Below, one piece after another: positions 35,456 through 42,743 of a DNA stretch of 64,000 nt. Numbering within the stretch: the stretch's first letter is position 1; every line of letters starts with the position of its first letter. Origin of the DNA: CAWKGC01 sp963849005. Lineage in GTDB: Bacteria > Pseudomonadota > Gammaproteobacteria > Burkholderiales > Usitatibacteraceae. The stretch is from assembly GCA_963849005.1 (NCBI GenBank), contig CAWKGC010000024.1, forward strand, positions 62,001-126,000. Direction: 5' to 3'. Below the pieces are notes generated by a model that was not told the origin of the DNA, ran no database searches, and saw only the letters and a list, made by a program, of their open reading frames with translations. The position numbers and the translations under genes are program-made.

Positions 35456-35548
35456 CCAACGGATGAAGCTGACCGGGGCCGCCATACTGGTTTTGCGCGG
35501 CATGAAGGTTTTGCAGGCGGCCCCGGCAGCTTATCCTTATCGTTAGGC
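35450..35548 (+). repeat. attC13
   Basis: A 99-base site from GGCTAAC to GTTAGGC; GGCTAAC complements the cassette 13 lead GTTAGCC. Inner arms GCTGACCGGGGCCGCC and GGCGGCCCCGGCAGC pair strongly; this is a different inner type from attC2/5/7/9. Confidence 0.9.
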
Positions 35549-35586
35549 CGCACGAGCGACCGTCCCCACCGATTCCGGAGAACACG

Positions 35587-36138
35587 ATGGCCATTCCCCG
35601 TATTGCCCCAATCGAGCCGCCGTACCCAACGGATGTGCAGGCGAACTTCGACGTCATGATGCGTGGAGCCCCTCCATTACTTCTCTTCCGCACGGTTGCG
35701 AGGAATCCACGCGTTCTGCAGCGCATGATGGCTGGTGGCCTGCTCGATCGAGGCAGTATTTCCCTTCGCACCCGCGAGCTCATGATTCTGCGTACTTGCT
35801 CGCGCTGCGGCGCCGAGTACGAATGGGGAGTTCACATTGCCAGCTTTGGTGCGAAAGCCGAATGGACGCCAGAGCAAGTCCTGTCGTCGGTTCATGGGGC
35901 AGCGACGGACGACTGTTGGACCGTCGAAGACCAATTGGTCATTCAACTCGCCGATCAGCTTCACGACTCGAGCCAGGTAGATGACTCTATGTGGGCAAAG
36001 CTTTCTGCGCAGTTCGCGCCAGAGCAACTCGTCGAACTCGTCATGCTCGCTGGGCTGTACCATGCGGTGTCATTCCTGGTCAACGCCTGTCGCGTTCAGC
36101 CTGAGGCATTCGCCCCCACTTTCCCAGGTGCGGCCTAA
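35587..36138 (+). CDS. Cassette 14: carboxymuconolactone decarboxylase-family protein
   Basis: A 183-residue AhpD-like protein: NFDVMMRGAPPLLLFRTVARNPRVLQRMMAGGLL, RTRELMILRTCSRCGAEYEWGVHIASFG. The CSRC pair with downstream His resembles the redox-active CxxC...H of AhpD-type alkylhydroperoxidases, although the usual spacing is ExxxCxxC. The C-terminus overlaps attC14. The role is probably peroxide or carbonyl detoxification (inference). Confidence 0.85.
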   Translation: MAIPRIAPIEPPYPTDVQANFDVMMRGAPPLLLFRTVARNPRVLQRMMAGGLLDRGSISLRTRELMILRTCSRCGAEYEWGVHIASFGAKAEWTPEQVLSSVHGAATDDCWTVEDQLVIQLADQLHDSSQVDDSMWAKLSAQFAPEQLVELVMLAGLYHAVSFLVNACRVQPEAFAPTFPGAA

Positions 36139-36203
36139 CCCTTCCATCGAGGGGGCGCTTTCCGGCCTGCGGCCTTCAAGCGCCCCTCATGTCAAACGTT
36201 AGG
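36133..36203 (+). repeat. attC14
   Basis: A 71-base site from GCCTAAC to GTTAGGC with exact complement. The inner arms GAGGGGGCGCTT and AAGCGCCCCTC form a hairpin. This is the last site in the array with both canonical cores. Confidence 0.92.
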
Positions 36204-36207
36204 CAGC

Positions 36208-36660
36208 ATGTCGATGATTGAGCCCGTGCCGAATGCTCTAAGTATCACTGTCGAAGATGAGCCCGCTACTGACTTCAAGCGGGCGCTCTTTGATGGACTA
36301 TGTCGGGCAAATGTCGAGCGTACCGGTGACGGAAAGATCGAGCACCTTTGCGTGATCGCTCGAGATCCAAGCAACTCACTTGCGGGTGGCATCTACGGTG
36401 AACTCTACTGGGGCTGGCTCAACATCCTGGCGCTTTGGGTCAGTCCAGACTTGAGGCGCCGAGGTTTGGGCAGTCAGTTGCTTTCCCGCGCTGAGGCCGA
36501 GGCATTGGCAAAGGGCTGTCATGGTGTATATCTCGACACGTTCACCTTTCAGAACGTCGCGCTCTATACTCGCGCGGGGTACGAGATATTCGGGACGCTT
36601 GAGCATTTCCCGAGCGGCCATTCCCGTCATTTCCTCAGCAAGAGGCTACATGCTGCCTAG
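36208..36660 (+). CDS. Cassette 15: GNAT-family acetyltransferase
   Basis: A 150-residue N-acetyltransferase. The acetyl-CoA loop is VSPDLRRRGLGSQLLSRAEAEALAKGCHGVYLDTFTFQNVALYTRAGYEIFG. ATG 36208 lies 4 bases after attC14. The substrate is unknown. The stop codon falls in attC15. Confidence 0.9.
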   Translation: MSMIEPVPNALSITVEDEPATDFKRALFDGLCRANVERTGDGKIEHLCVIARDPSNSLAGGIYGELYWGWLNILALWVSPDLRRRGLGSQLLSRAEAEALAKGCHGVYLDTFTFQNVALYTRAGYEIFGTLEHFPSGHSRHFLSKRLHAA

Positions 36661-36750
36661 CAATGCGTTCGAGCGGGTCGTGAGGCATCGTGTGCCGCGT
36701 CTCGCGCGGCAATGCGGTCGGCGTGCGGCCGCTCAATTGGATCGTCAGGC
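36655..36750 (+). repeat. attC15 (both cores altered)
   Basis: A 96-base site of the attC2/5/7/9 inner type, but the left core is GCCTAGC and the right core GTCAGGC instead of GCCTAAC and GTTAGGC. It is the first altered site from the integrase end. Confidence 0.85.
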
Positions 36751-36774
36751 CACTCTTTCATCGTGAGGTCATTT

Positions 36775-37623
36775 GTGAATGGAACAAGACTAGTTGGGAC
36801 AATCGCCATCCTCGCCGCCTCCCTCTGTGCGTCCGCGGAGGAGTCAAAGCCCGCGCGAATCGAGAAGATCGCCGGCTCCGGTGGCCCTCTCATCGTCCGG
36901 ATCTTCGAGCCGCCGAACGACACTCCTGACACGCGCACCGCGATTCTTCTCGTTCATGGTGGCGGTTGGAACAAAGGGGACGCCAGCTGGATGGATGCAG
37001 ACGCGACCCCCTATGCATTGCTGGGAATATTGGCGCTGTCACTCGACTACCGCCTGTCCGATGGATCCACCGTCACACCCTTCGATTCCCTCGCAGACGT
37101 CAGAACCGCAATCCGGTGGATGAGGGCGGAGGCAAGGCGACTACGAATCGATCCGACCAAGATCGCCGTACTTGGCGAATCAGCGGGTGGTCACCTCGCG
37201 GCCTCGGCAGCGGTACTCAGCGAACCCTATGGCAGCGACATCTCCGCCAAGCCGAACGCTCTGATTCTCGGCTCTCCAGCTGTTTCAGTGGCTCAATTGA
37301 AGTCGTTTCAGAAGCTCTCCGGCGGACCCGCACAAGCTGCCTCGCTGTCGCCCGACCTCCATATCGGCGCCAACTTGCCGCCCACCCTCATCCTGCAAGG
37401 CGAGAAGGACTCCGTCACTCCTGCCGACGGGGCGGTCACATTTTGCGAGCGGATGGCGGCCAACAACAACACATGCGTGTTGAAGCTTTATAAGGACGTC
37501 GGCCATATGTTTACCCGCAATCTCCGGCAGCAGGATGACTACTCATCCATCGATCAAGACATTGGCAGACAAGCCAGCGAGGCCAGCGTCTCCTTCCTGC
37601 GGGCTCAAGGTTTTCTGAAGTGA
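36775..37623 (+). CDS. Cassette 16: secreted alpha/beta-hydrolase (esterase/lipase type)
   Basis: GTG 36775 (6 bases after GAGG) gives a signal peptide MNGTRLVGTIAILAASLCASA. The hydrolase has the oxyanion motif LLVHGGGWNKGD, the nucleophile elbow GESAGGHLAA, a late Asp in LQGEKDSVTP and His in DVGHMF, so the triad is complete. It is of the HSL/BD-FAE type and probably a periplasmic esterase. The longer reading to 36712 comes from attC15. Confidence 0.9.
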   Translation: MNGTRLVGTIAILAASLCASAEESKPARIEKIAGSGGPLIVRIFEPPNDTPDTRTAILLVHGGGWNKGDASWMDADATPYALLGILALSLDYRLSDGSTVTPFDSLADVRTAIRWMRAEARRLRIDPTKIAVLGESAGGHLAASAAVLSEPYGSDISAKPNALILGSPAVSVAQLKSFQKLSGGPAQAASLSPDLHIGANLPPTLILQGEKDSVTPADGAVTFCERMAANNNTCVLKLYKDVGHMFTRNLRQQDDYSSIDQDIGRQASEASVSFLRAQGFLK

Positions 37624-37663
37624 TGGCAGCCGAACTCGGTCTGCAACTCTTGGCCGGAAAGCG

Positions 37664-37723
37664 GCCTGACCCGTCGTTGCAGCGGACTCGCTTCGCTTGC
37701 CGCTGAACTCCATCTCGTCAGAC
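37664..37723 (+). repeat. attC16 (GAC/GTC core type)
   Basis: A 60-base site from GCCTGAC to GTCAGAC. GCCTGAC is the exact complement of the cassette 16 lead GTCAGGC at 36744, so pairing is kept with non-canonical bases. Confidence 0.88.
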
Positions 37724-37835
37724 CGCACAAGATCCAGCTCTGGCCTGCCGGCAGAAAATGCGCCTGTCGGCGTGAATTGAACAATCGGCGGTGCCGGAAT
37801 TCATTGAACGACGAACTTCTTCGAAGGAGAACACG

Positions 37836-38423
37836 ATGAATTCATCCCTCGCTTTGCGGGGCTTGTTGCTCGCGGCGGTCGCTGTGCTTGCCACGGCATG
37901 TGCGACTCCGACATCGGGCGGCGACCCGGGCTACAGCGGCTTCAGCCTGTGGTCGCCCGGCCGCGTGGACAACGCCTTGCTGGACACCAAGTACGGCGGC
38001 AAGAACCCGGCGAACGCCAACTGCCCCGGCGAAAACATCTCACCCGCGTTGGCTTGGGCCCGCGCGCCATCGGCCACGCGCAGCTTCGTGATCCTGATGG
38101 ACGACCAAGCCGGCCGTGCCGGGCTCGGGGTGAACCACTGGGTCGTCTACGGCATCAAGGCCAATGCGTCCGGCTTGCCCGAGGGCGCGGCCCTCACGGC
38201 GCCGGCCGCCTTCACGGTCGGCAAGAACTCGCTCGGAATGCCCTACCTCGGCCCTTGTCCGCCGCGCGGTAACGCGCCGCAGCACTACGTCTACACGCTG
38301 ATCGCCACTACGCTCGAAGCCGAGGCGCTGCCGCCTGGGCTCGACAAGGCCGCCGTGCTCGATGCGCTCAAGGGCGGCAAGGCGCTCGGCGCCGCCAGCC
38401 TCGTGCTGCGCTTCAATCACTGA
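37836..38423 (+). CDS. Cassette 17: PEBP-family (YbhB/YbcL-like) lipoprotein
   Basis: A 195-residue protein. ATG 37836 follows GAAGGAG; the lipobox LATAC in MNSSLALRGLLLAAVAVLATAC predicts lipoprotein processing. The PEBP core has CPGENISPALAWARAPSATRSFVILMDD, VNHWVVYGI, YLGPCPPRGNAPQHYVYTLIA. PEBP proteins bind phosphate-bearing ligands; bacterial roles are unclear. Base composition is more GC-rich than in cassettes 1-11. Confidence 0.9.
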   Translation: MNSSLALRGLLLAAVAVLATACATPTSGGDPGYSGFSLWSPGRVDNALLDTKYGGKNPANANCPGENISPALAWARAPSATRSFVILMDDQAGRAGLGVNHWVVYGIKANASGLPEGAALTAPAAFTVGKNSLGMPYLGPCPPRGNAPQHYVYTLIATTLEAEALPPGLDKAAVLDALKGGKALGAASLVLRFNH

Positions 38424-38460
38424 CAGGAATTCATTTTCGTCGCCAGTGCCGCGCAGTGCG

Positions 38461-38537
38461 GCCTGACCATTCGCTTGACCGGACACATTGCGGCCTGCCG
38501 TCACACCACAATGTGCCGGTTGGCTCAAACGTTATGC
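38461..38537 (+). repeat. attC17 (left core GCCTGAC)
   Basis: A 77-base site from GCCTGAC to GTTATGC. The left core differs by one base from the complement of the cassette 17 lead GTCAGAC. Inner arms GACCGGACACATTG and CAATGTGCCGGTT pair. Confidence 0.82.
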
Positions 38538-38663
38538 GCCAGAGGACGACTGCCGGCCCTCGATCCGGAATGCTTGCGCGGGCCGCTAGCCGGCCTTTCG
38601 GATCACTCAATGCGAACCTGCACTCCCGAGCGTGCCACACAGAAGCTTGACGAGGTGATCGCG

Positions 38664-39494
38664 ATGCGCGAGTTTCCTGCCGATGTTGAATATGACGAGC
38701 GGGGCGAAGGACCGGCACTGTTGCTCCTGCCGGGAAGTTTCGGGACGGGCTCGGGATGGAAGGCCGTCACCGATCGACTCGCCCGCAGCCACCGCATCGT
38801 GACAACGAGCCTGCTCGGCTACGGCGCGACTGCAGAACGCCGTCCTCGCGGCAATGCGACCATGCGGCAGCAGACGGAACTCATCGATCGCATCCTTGAG
38901 CGGATTGGCGAGCCAGCACACGTGGTCGGCCATTCGTTCGGCGGCCTTGCGGCGCTTGCGCACGCAATCGAAGGCACGATCAAGCCGGCAAGCCTGATGC
39001 TGGTGGAAGCCAATCCCCTGGGCCTGTTGAAGACGTCGGGGGAAGCCGACCTCTACGCGATGTTCAGTGCGATGACGCGTGACTACTTCGCAGAGTTCGA
39101 AGCCGGCCGGCCCGACGCCGCGCGCCACGTGATCGACTTCTACGGCGGCGAAGGGACTTTTGCAGCGTTTCCTGCCAAAGTCCGCGACTACGTCATCAGG
39201 ACGACGCCCGCGAACATTCTCGACTGGTCATCGGGCACGCCCTTCGAGCCACCGCTGTCTGCCTACCACCAGATCGCCGCAACCACGCTCGTTGTGCGCG
39301 GTGGCGATGGCCACCCGGCGATGATGCGCATCGCCGAGATCCTGGCCGAGGCCATTCCGCACGGCCGTCTCGAGACGGTCGCTGGAGGCAGCCACTTCCT
39401 GCCGGCAACCAATCCAGCCGAGCTCGCCCGGCTTCTCGACGCTCATGTAGAGGCCGGCGTCGCCCGCTTAGCTCGAACGTCCAGGCGTCAATAG
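38664..39494 (+). CDS. Cassette 18: alpha/beta-hydrolase
   Basis: A 276-residue soluble hydrolase: LLLPGSFGTGSGWKAVTDRLARSHRIVTTSLLGYG, nucleophile elbow VVGHSFGGLAALA, late VRGGDGHPAMMRIAEIL and AGGSHFLPATNP with the catalytic His. ATG 38664 (MREFPADVEYDERGEGPALL) is the family-like start; the reading extends upstream into attC17. The final residues run through a worn attC remnant (39440-39486) before the stop. Confidence 0.88.
   Translation: MREFPADVEYDERGEGPALLLLPGSFGTGSGWKAVTDRLARSHRIVTTSLLGYGATAERRPRGNATMRQQTELIDRILERIGEPAHVVGHSFGGLAALAHAIEGTIKPASLMLVEANPLGLLKTSGEADLYAMFSAMTRDYFAEFEAGRPDAARHVIDFYGGEGTFAAFPAKVRDYVIRTTPANILDWSSGTPFEPPLSAYHQIAATTLVVRGGDGHPAMMRIAEILAEAIPHGRLETVAGGSHFLPATNPAELARLLDAHVEAGVARLARTSRRQ
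39440..39486 (+). repeat. attC18, strongly degenerate
   Basis: Only the right side is readable: GCTCGAACGTCCAGGC, that is, GTCAGGC with one extra C (39479-39486). The expected left core GCATAAC is not found. The next cassette ends in GCCTGAC, the complement of GTCAGGC, which supports this as its lead. Confidence 0.55.
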
Positions 39495-39510
39495 AAAGGA
39501 AGGCACGAAA

Positions 39511-40173
39511 ATGACACGCGTCCGGGTTGAGGGCTTCACGATCTCGCTTGACGGATACGGAGCTGGTCCGAATCAGGACATCGGGAACCCGCTCGGCGTG
39601 GGCGGGACGGATCTGCACCAGTGGCTGGTCCCGACGCGCACGTTCCAACGGATCCTGTTTGGCGCCGATGGTGGCACAACGGGGATCGATGACGACTTCG
39701 CTGCGCGGGGCTTCGAGAATGTTGGCGCCTGGATTCTCGGAAGAAACATGTTCGGACCGATTCGCGGTTCCTGGCCAGACATGAACTGGAAAGGCTGGTG
39801 GGGGGACAACCCGCCCTATCACGTTCCAACTTTCATCCTGACTCATCACGCGCGCCCGCCCATCGAGATGGAAGGCGGAACGACATTCTGCTTCGTCACT
39901 GGCGGCATCCACGAGGCGCTTGACCGGGCGCGAGCCGCAGCCAACGGAATGGACGTGCGCATTGGCGGCGGGCCCGACACCATCCAGCAGTATCTTCGTG
40001 CGGGCCTCATCGATGAGCTGCACGTCGCCATCTCGCCGGTCCTGCTGGGCGGGGGAGAGCGGCTGTTCGAGGCGATTGACTTGCGCGCCCTGGGATACGA
40101 ATGCATCCAGTTCGTTGCGTCGGCGAAAGCCACCCATGTGGTACTCCGGCGCCAAGGGCACAATGGCGCCTGA
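39511..40173 (+). CDS. Cassette 19: dihydrofolate-reductase-family (RibD C-terminal type) protein
   Basis: A 220-residue protein: VEGFTISLDGYGAGPNQDIGNPLG, VGAWILGRNMFGPIRGSWPD, PTFILTHHARPPIEMEGGTTFCFVTGG, VRIGGGPDTIQQYLRAGLIDELHVAISPVLLGGGERLFE. It is the third member of this fold in the array and the longest. ATG 39511 follows AAAGGAAGG. Confidence 0.92.
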   Translation: MTRVRVEGFTISLDGYGAGPNQDIGNPLGVGGTDLHQWLVPTRTFQRILFGADGGTTGIDDDFAARGFENVGAWILGRNMFGPIRGSWPDMNWKGWWGDNPPYHVPTFILTHHARPPIEMEGGTTFCFVTGGIHEALDRARAAANGMDVRIGGGPDTIQQYLRAGLIDELHVAISPVLLGGGERLFEAIDLRALGYECIQFVASAKATHVVLRRQGHNGA

Positions 40174-40235
40174 CAACCGGTTGCAGCGGCGGGCGCCGCC
40201 GCGCCGCCGCCGGGCCGGAACGCCATGCGTCTAAC
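40168..40235 (+). repeat. attC19 (left core GCCTGAC, right core lost)
   Basis: GCCTGAC at 40168 opens the site, and the inner part GGTTGCAGCGGCGGGCGCC with CCGCCGCCGGGCCGGAACGCC is attC-like. No GTTRRRY-type right core follows; the place reads ATGCGTCTAACGG. This is the right end of the continuous array. Confidence 0.65.
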
Positions 40236-40249
40236 GGAAGGAGAGAGCC

Positions 40250-40666
40250 CTGATTGAAGCCCTCGTTGGTGTCGCGGTAGGCGTTCTCACGATAGTCCTG
40301 GCGCGGATCATTCGCGGGCAGCGCTGGTTGTATTCACTGGGCCTGCTCACCCTGCCTGGTTTGTACGCATTCTTTGCCCTGCAAGCCGGTGAGCAGGCTG
40401 TGGGCGTCAAGGAAATGATCTACGGTGTTCCGTTTGTCGTAGTCGGGCTGGTCTTCGCATTTGTCAGCGTCCGCCAGTCAGCGGTAGTGGTCGGCGCATT
40501 CTGGATACTTCACGGGCTGTACGACTTGACGCACAGTCAGTTCATCACAAACGCCGGAGTTCCTGTTTGGTATCCCGTTTTCTGTTTCTCGGTTGATGTC
40601 GTTGTCGGTGCATATCTGCTATGGCTGTCGCGTCGTATCCCCAATGCAAATCTTCGCCAGGCGTGA
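40250..40666 (+). CDS. Membrane protein of unknown family with non-ATG start
   Basis: About 138 residues with four hydrophobic segments: EALVGVAVGVLTIVLARII, LYSLGLLTLPGLYAFFAL, GVPFVVVGLVFAFVSV/AVVVGAFWILHGLYDL, YPVFCFSVDVVVGAYLLWLS. AAGGAG at 40237 lies 7 bases before CTG 40250, where an ATG would be expected; TTG 40328 is the next start but removes the first helix. It could be the former cassette 20 with a decayed start. No attC follows it. Confidence 0.6.
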   Translation: MIEALVGVAVGVLTIVLARIIRGQRWLYSLGLLTLPGLYAFFALQAGEQAVGVKEMIYGVPFVVVGLVFAFVSVRQSAVVVGAFWILHGLYDLTHSQFITNAGVPVWYPVFCFSVDVVVGAYLLWLSRRIPNANLRQA

Positions 40667-40770
40667 GTGGTGGCTTTGCCATTCCCGGAAGTCGGTGGGA
40701 GCAGTTCAGGTTCTTGAAGACGACGCATGATCCTTCCATCAACCGGACGGTCAAGATGCTGCGCTTCTTG

Positions 40771-41577
40771 CTATGGCACTGTGCCCTTCACGACCCAGGC
40801 GGTCGCTGCGTAGGACCGGGCGCCGTCGGCCTCGCCATCCAGATACGCCAGCCTTACTACATCTCGAAGTCTCGCCCTGGCATCCGCGCCGAGCGTGCCG
40901 AAGTACGCCGCGACCGGCCCCTCCTTGCCTTCGATGGGTGCCCAGAAATCCGCAAATGATGCGAATTCCATGCGTATGGTCAGCATGTCCTGCACGACCT
41001 CGGTCAGACCTGCGTCACGCCAGGCGCTCGCCAGATCTCCGGGGCGGCTCATCGGCCTGGTGTACGCCGCCGCCCTGGCCCGGCACCCGTTCTGGTCGAG
41101 CATGGCCGCTGCGTCGTAAAACATGCGCAGAGCGACGAATCCGCCGCGCGTATCCCAGGTGGCGGCGGCGACGATCCCACCCGGACGCGTCACACGGCGC
41201 ATCTCGCGCACTGCAAGATCGGCTTGCGGGACGAACTGCAGCACAAGCATGGAGACCGAGTGGTCGAAAGAGGCGTCCGGAAAGGGGAGCGCGTGAGCGT
41301 CCCCTACCTGGAATCCCAGGCGAACATCGTCATTCCGGCGGTTGGCGTACTCGACGTATGTCGCAGAGAGGTCCAACCCGCGCACGCTGACGATCTGCGG
41401 ATCGTTCGCCAGGCACATCGCCAGATTGCCGGTGCCGCACCCGACATCGAGCACCCGTACCGTTCCGGTAATGTCGGCGAAGCGGATGAACAGCGGCGCA
41501 AGACGCCGGCTCCAGCGGCCCATTTGCAGCTCGTAGCCGTCGCCATCCGAGGATGAGAACGCGCTGGGCACGATCAT
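40771..41577 (-). CDS. Class I SAM-dependent methyltransferase
   Basis: A 268-residue protein with VRVLDVGCGTGNLAMCLAND (SAM motif I), VRGLDLSATYVEYA, VGDAHALPFPDASFDHSVSMLVLQFVPQADLAVREMRRVTRPGGIVAAATWD and a C-terminal methyltransferase-11-type cap. It is the only gene since intI that opposes the cassette direction and has no attC, so it is not a cassette. The substrate is unknown. Confidence 0.9.
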   Translation of the reverse strand: MIVPSAFSSSDGDGYELQMGRWSRRLAPLFIRFADITGTVRVLDVGCGTGNLAMCLANDPQIVSVRGLDLSATYVEYANRRNDDVRLGFQVGDAHALPFPDASFDHSVSMLVLQFVPQADLAVREMRRVTRPGGIVAAATWDTRGGFVALRMFYDAAAMLDQNGCRARAAAYTRPMSRPGDLASAWRDAGLTEVVQDMLTIRMEFASFADFWAPIEGKEGPVAAYFGTLGADARARLRDVVRLAYLDGEADGARSYAATAWVVKGTVP

Positions 41578-41643
41578 GCGGTGGATTCCTGGCCCACTAC
41601 CGGACGAGGCCGCGCCTGCGATCGAGTGCCATCGGCGGGGCCG

Positions 41644-42612
41644 CTACTCGGGCTTCAGGCCGATCGCCTTGGCCAACTCCGCGTTCATTCGCGTCTCCTC
41701 GCGGACGAGCGCGTCGAACTCCGCCGGGGTCATCACCATGGGATCGACGCCGAGCGCAGCCAGCCTGTCCTTCACCTTGGGCTCCTGCAGCGCCTTGAGT
41801 ATCTCGCGGTTCAGCTTGTCGACTATCCCGCGCGGCGTCCTGGCGGGCACGAGGACGCCCAGCCACATCGGATACTCCGCATCGCTGAAGCCGGCTTCGC
41901 GCAGAGTCGGCACATCGGGCAGCGCGGTGGAGCGCGCAGCGCTGTTCACCGCCAGCGCCGCGAGCTTGCCGCTCCGGACGTGCGGCAGCGCGGCTCCCAG
42001 CGCGACGAAGGCGAAGTCGACGCGTCCCGCGATGACTTCCGTGATCATTTCCGCGCCGCCCTTGAACGGGACATGCTCGGCCGCCACGCCCGCGCTGAGC
42101 CGGAAGCGTTCCGCGCTCAGATGCGATGCGGACCCGAGGCCGGGGGAGGAAAAGTTGAACGCACCCTGCTTCGCCGTGGCCGCCGCGACAAGCTCGCGAG
42201 CCGTCCGGAAGCCCCGGGCCGGGGAGACCACCAGGACGAATGGCGTGACCCCCAGGGGTGATACCGCCGCGAAATCCCGCGAGGGATGATAGGGCAGGTT
42301 CTGATGAAGCGCGGGCGCGATCGCGTGCGCGGACGAATTGACGAGGAGGGTATAGCCATCGGGGTCCGCCCGGGCGACCGCACCGGCGCCGAGCGTTTGA
42401 CCCGCCCCGGGCCGGTTCTCCACCACGATGGCCTGGCCGAGCTGGTCGGTGAGTTGTGCGAATACCGTGCGGGGAACGATGTCTATCACGCTCCCCGGCG
42501 TGATGGGCACGATTGCCTTGATCGGCTTCGTCGGCCAGGTCTCCGCCAGGGCATGCGCGGCCGCAAGCGACAGCCCGAGGGTGGACAGTAGTATCGCGGA
42601 TCGGTTTTTCAT
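41644..42612 (-). CDS. Bug-family tripartite tricarboxylate transporter binding protein
   Basis: A 322-residue Bug protein with signal peptide MKNRSAILLSTLGLSLAAAHALA, then WPTKPIKAIVPITPGSVIDIVPR, AEHVPFKGGAEMITEVIAGRVDFAFV and LPDVPTLREAGFSDAEYPMWLGVLVP. ATG 42612 is the start. It is divergent from a LysR gene, as at 21600-22691, and separates the intact array from decayed attC sites. Confidence 0.93.
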   Translation of the reverse strand: MKNRSAILLSTLGLSLAAAHALAETWPTKPIKAIVPITPGSVIDIVPRTVFAQLTDQLGQAIVVENRPGAGQTLGAGAVARADPDGYTLLVNSSAHAIAPALHQNLPYHPSRDFAAVSPLGVTPFVLVVSPARGFRTARELVAAATAKQGAFNFSSPGLGSASHLSAERFRLSAGVAAEHVPFKGGAEMITEVIAGRVDFAFVALGAALPHVRSGKLAALAVNSAARSTALPDVPTLREAGFSDAEYPMWLGVLVPARTPRGIVDKLNREILKALQEPKVKDRLAALGVDPMVMTPAEFDALVREETRMNAELAKAIGLKPE

Positions 42613-42743
42613 GGCGTCGTCCTTGCTGCGATCGCGCGCCGGGCGTGGCGCAGGGATTCGGGAGGACAGCATAGGTTTGACGGGACCCCGCGTCCAATAC
42701 ATATAATGATTGAGAAATAATGCCGAACCGGCATGAGGAAACC

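Larger units (their letters stand above)
26895..40235 (+). mobile_element. Integron gene-cassette array of about 19 cassettes, integrase-less
   Basis: Successive + strand genes are separated by imperfect inverted repeats of 58-99 bases that begin RYYYAAC and end GTTRRRY. In cassettes 1, 3-9 and 11-14 the leading core is the exact reverse complement of the cassette's own terminal core, as expected when each cassette was once a circle. Long attC sites share inner blocks GCGTTGGAGCGG and CCGCTCAACTCGGTC. Five cassettes carry toxin-antitoxin pairs, common in sedentary chromosomal arrays. With intI truncated, movement needs an integrase in trans. Confidence 0.93.

Noticed and set aside
40771..41577. 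Methyltransferase as an inverted cassette
   Set aside because: No attC is found on either side in the matching orientation.
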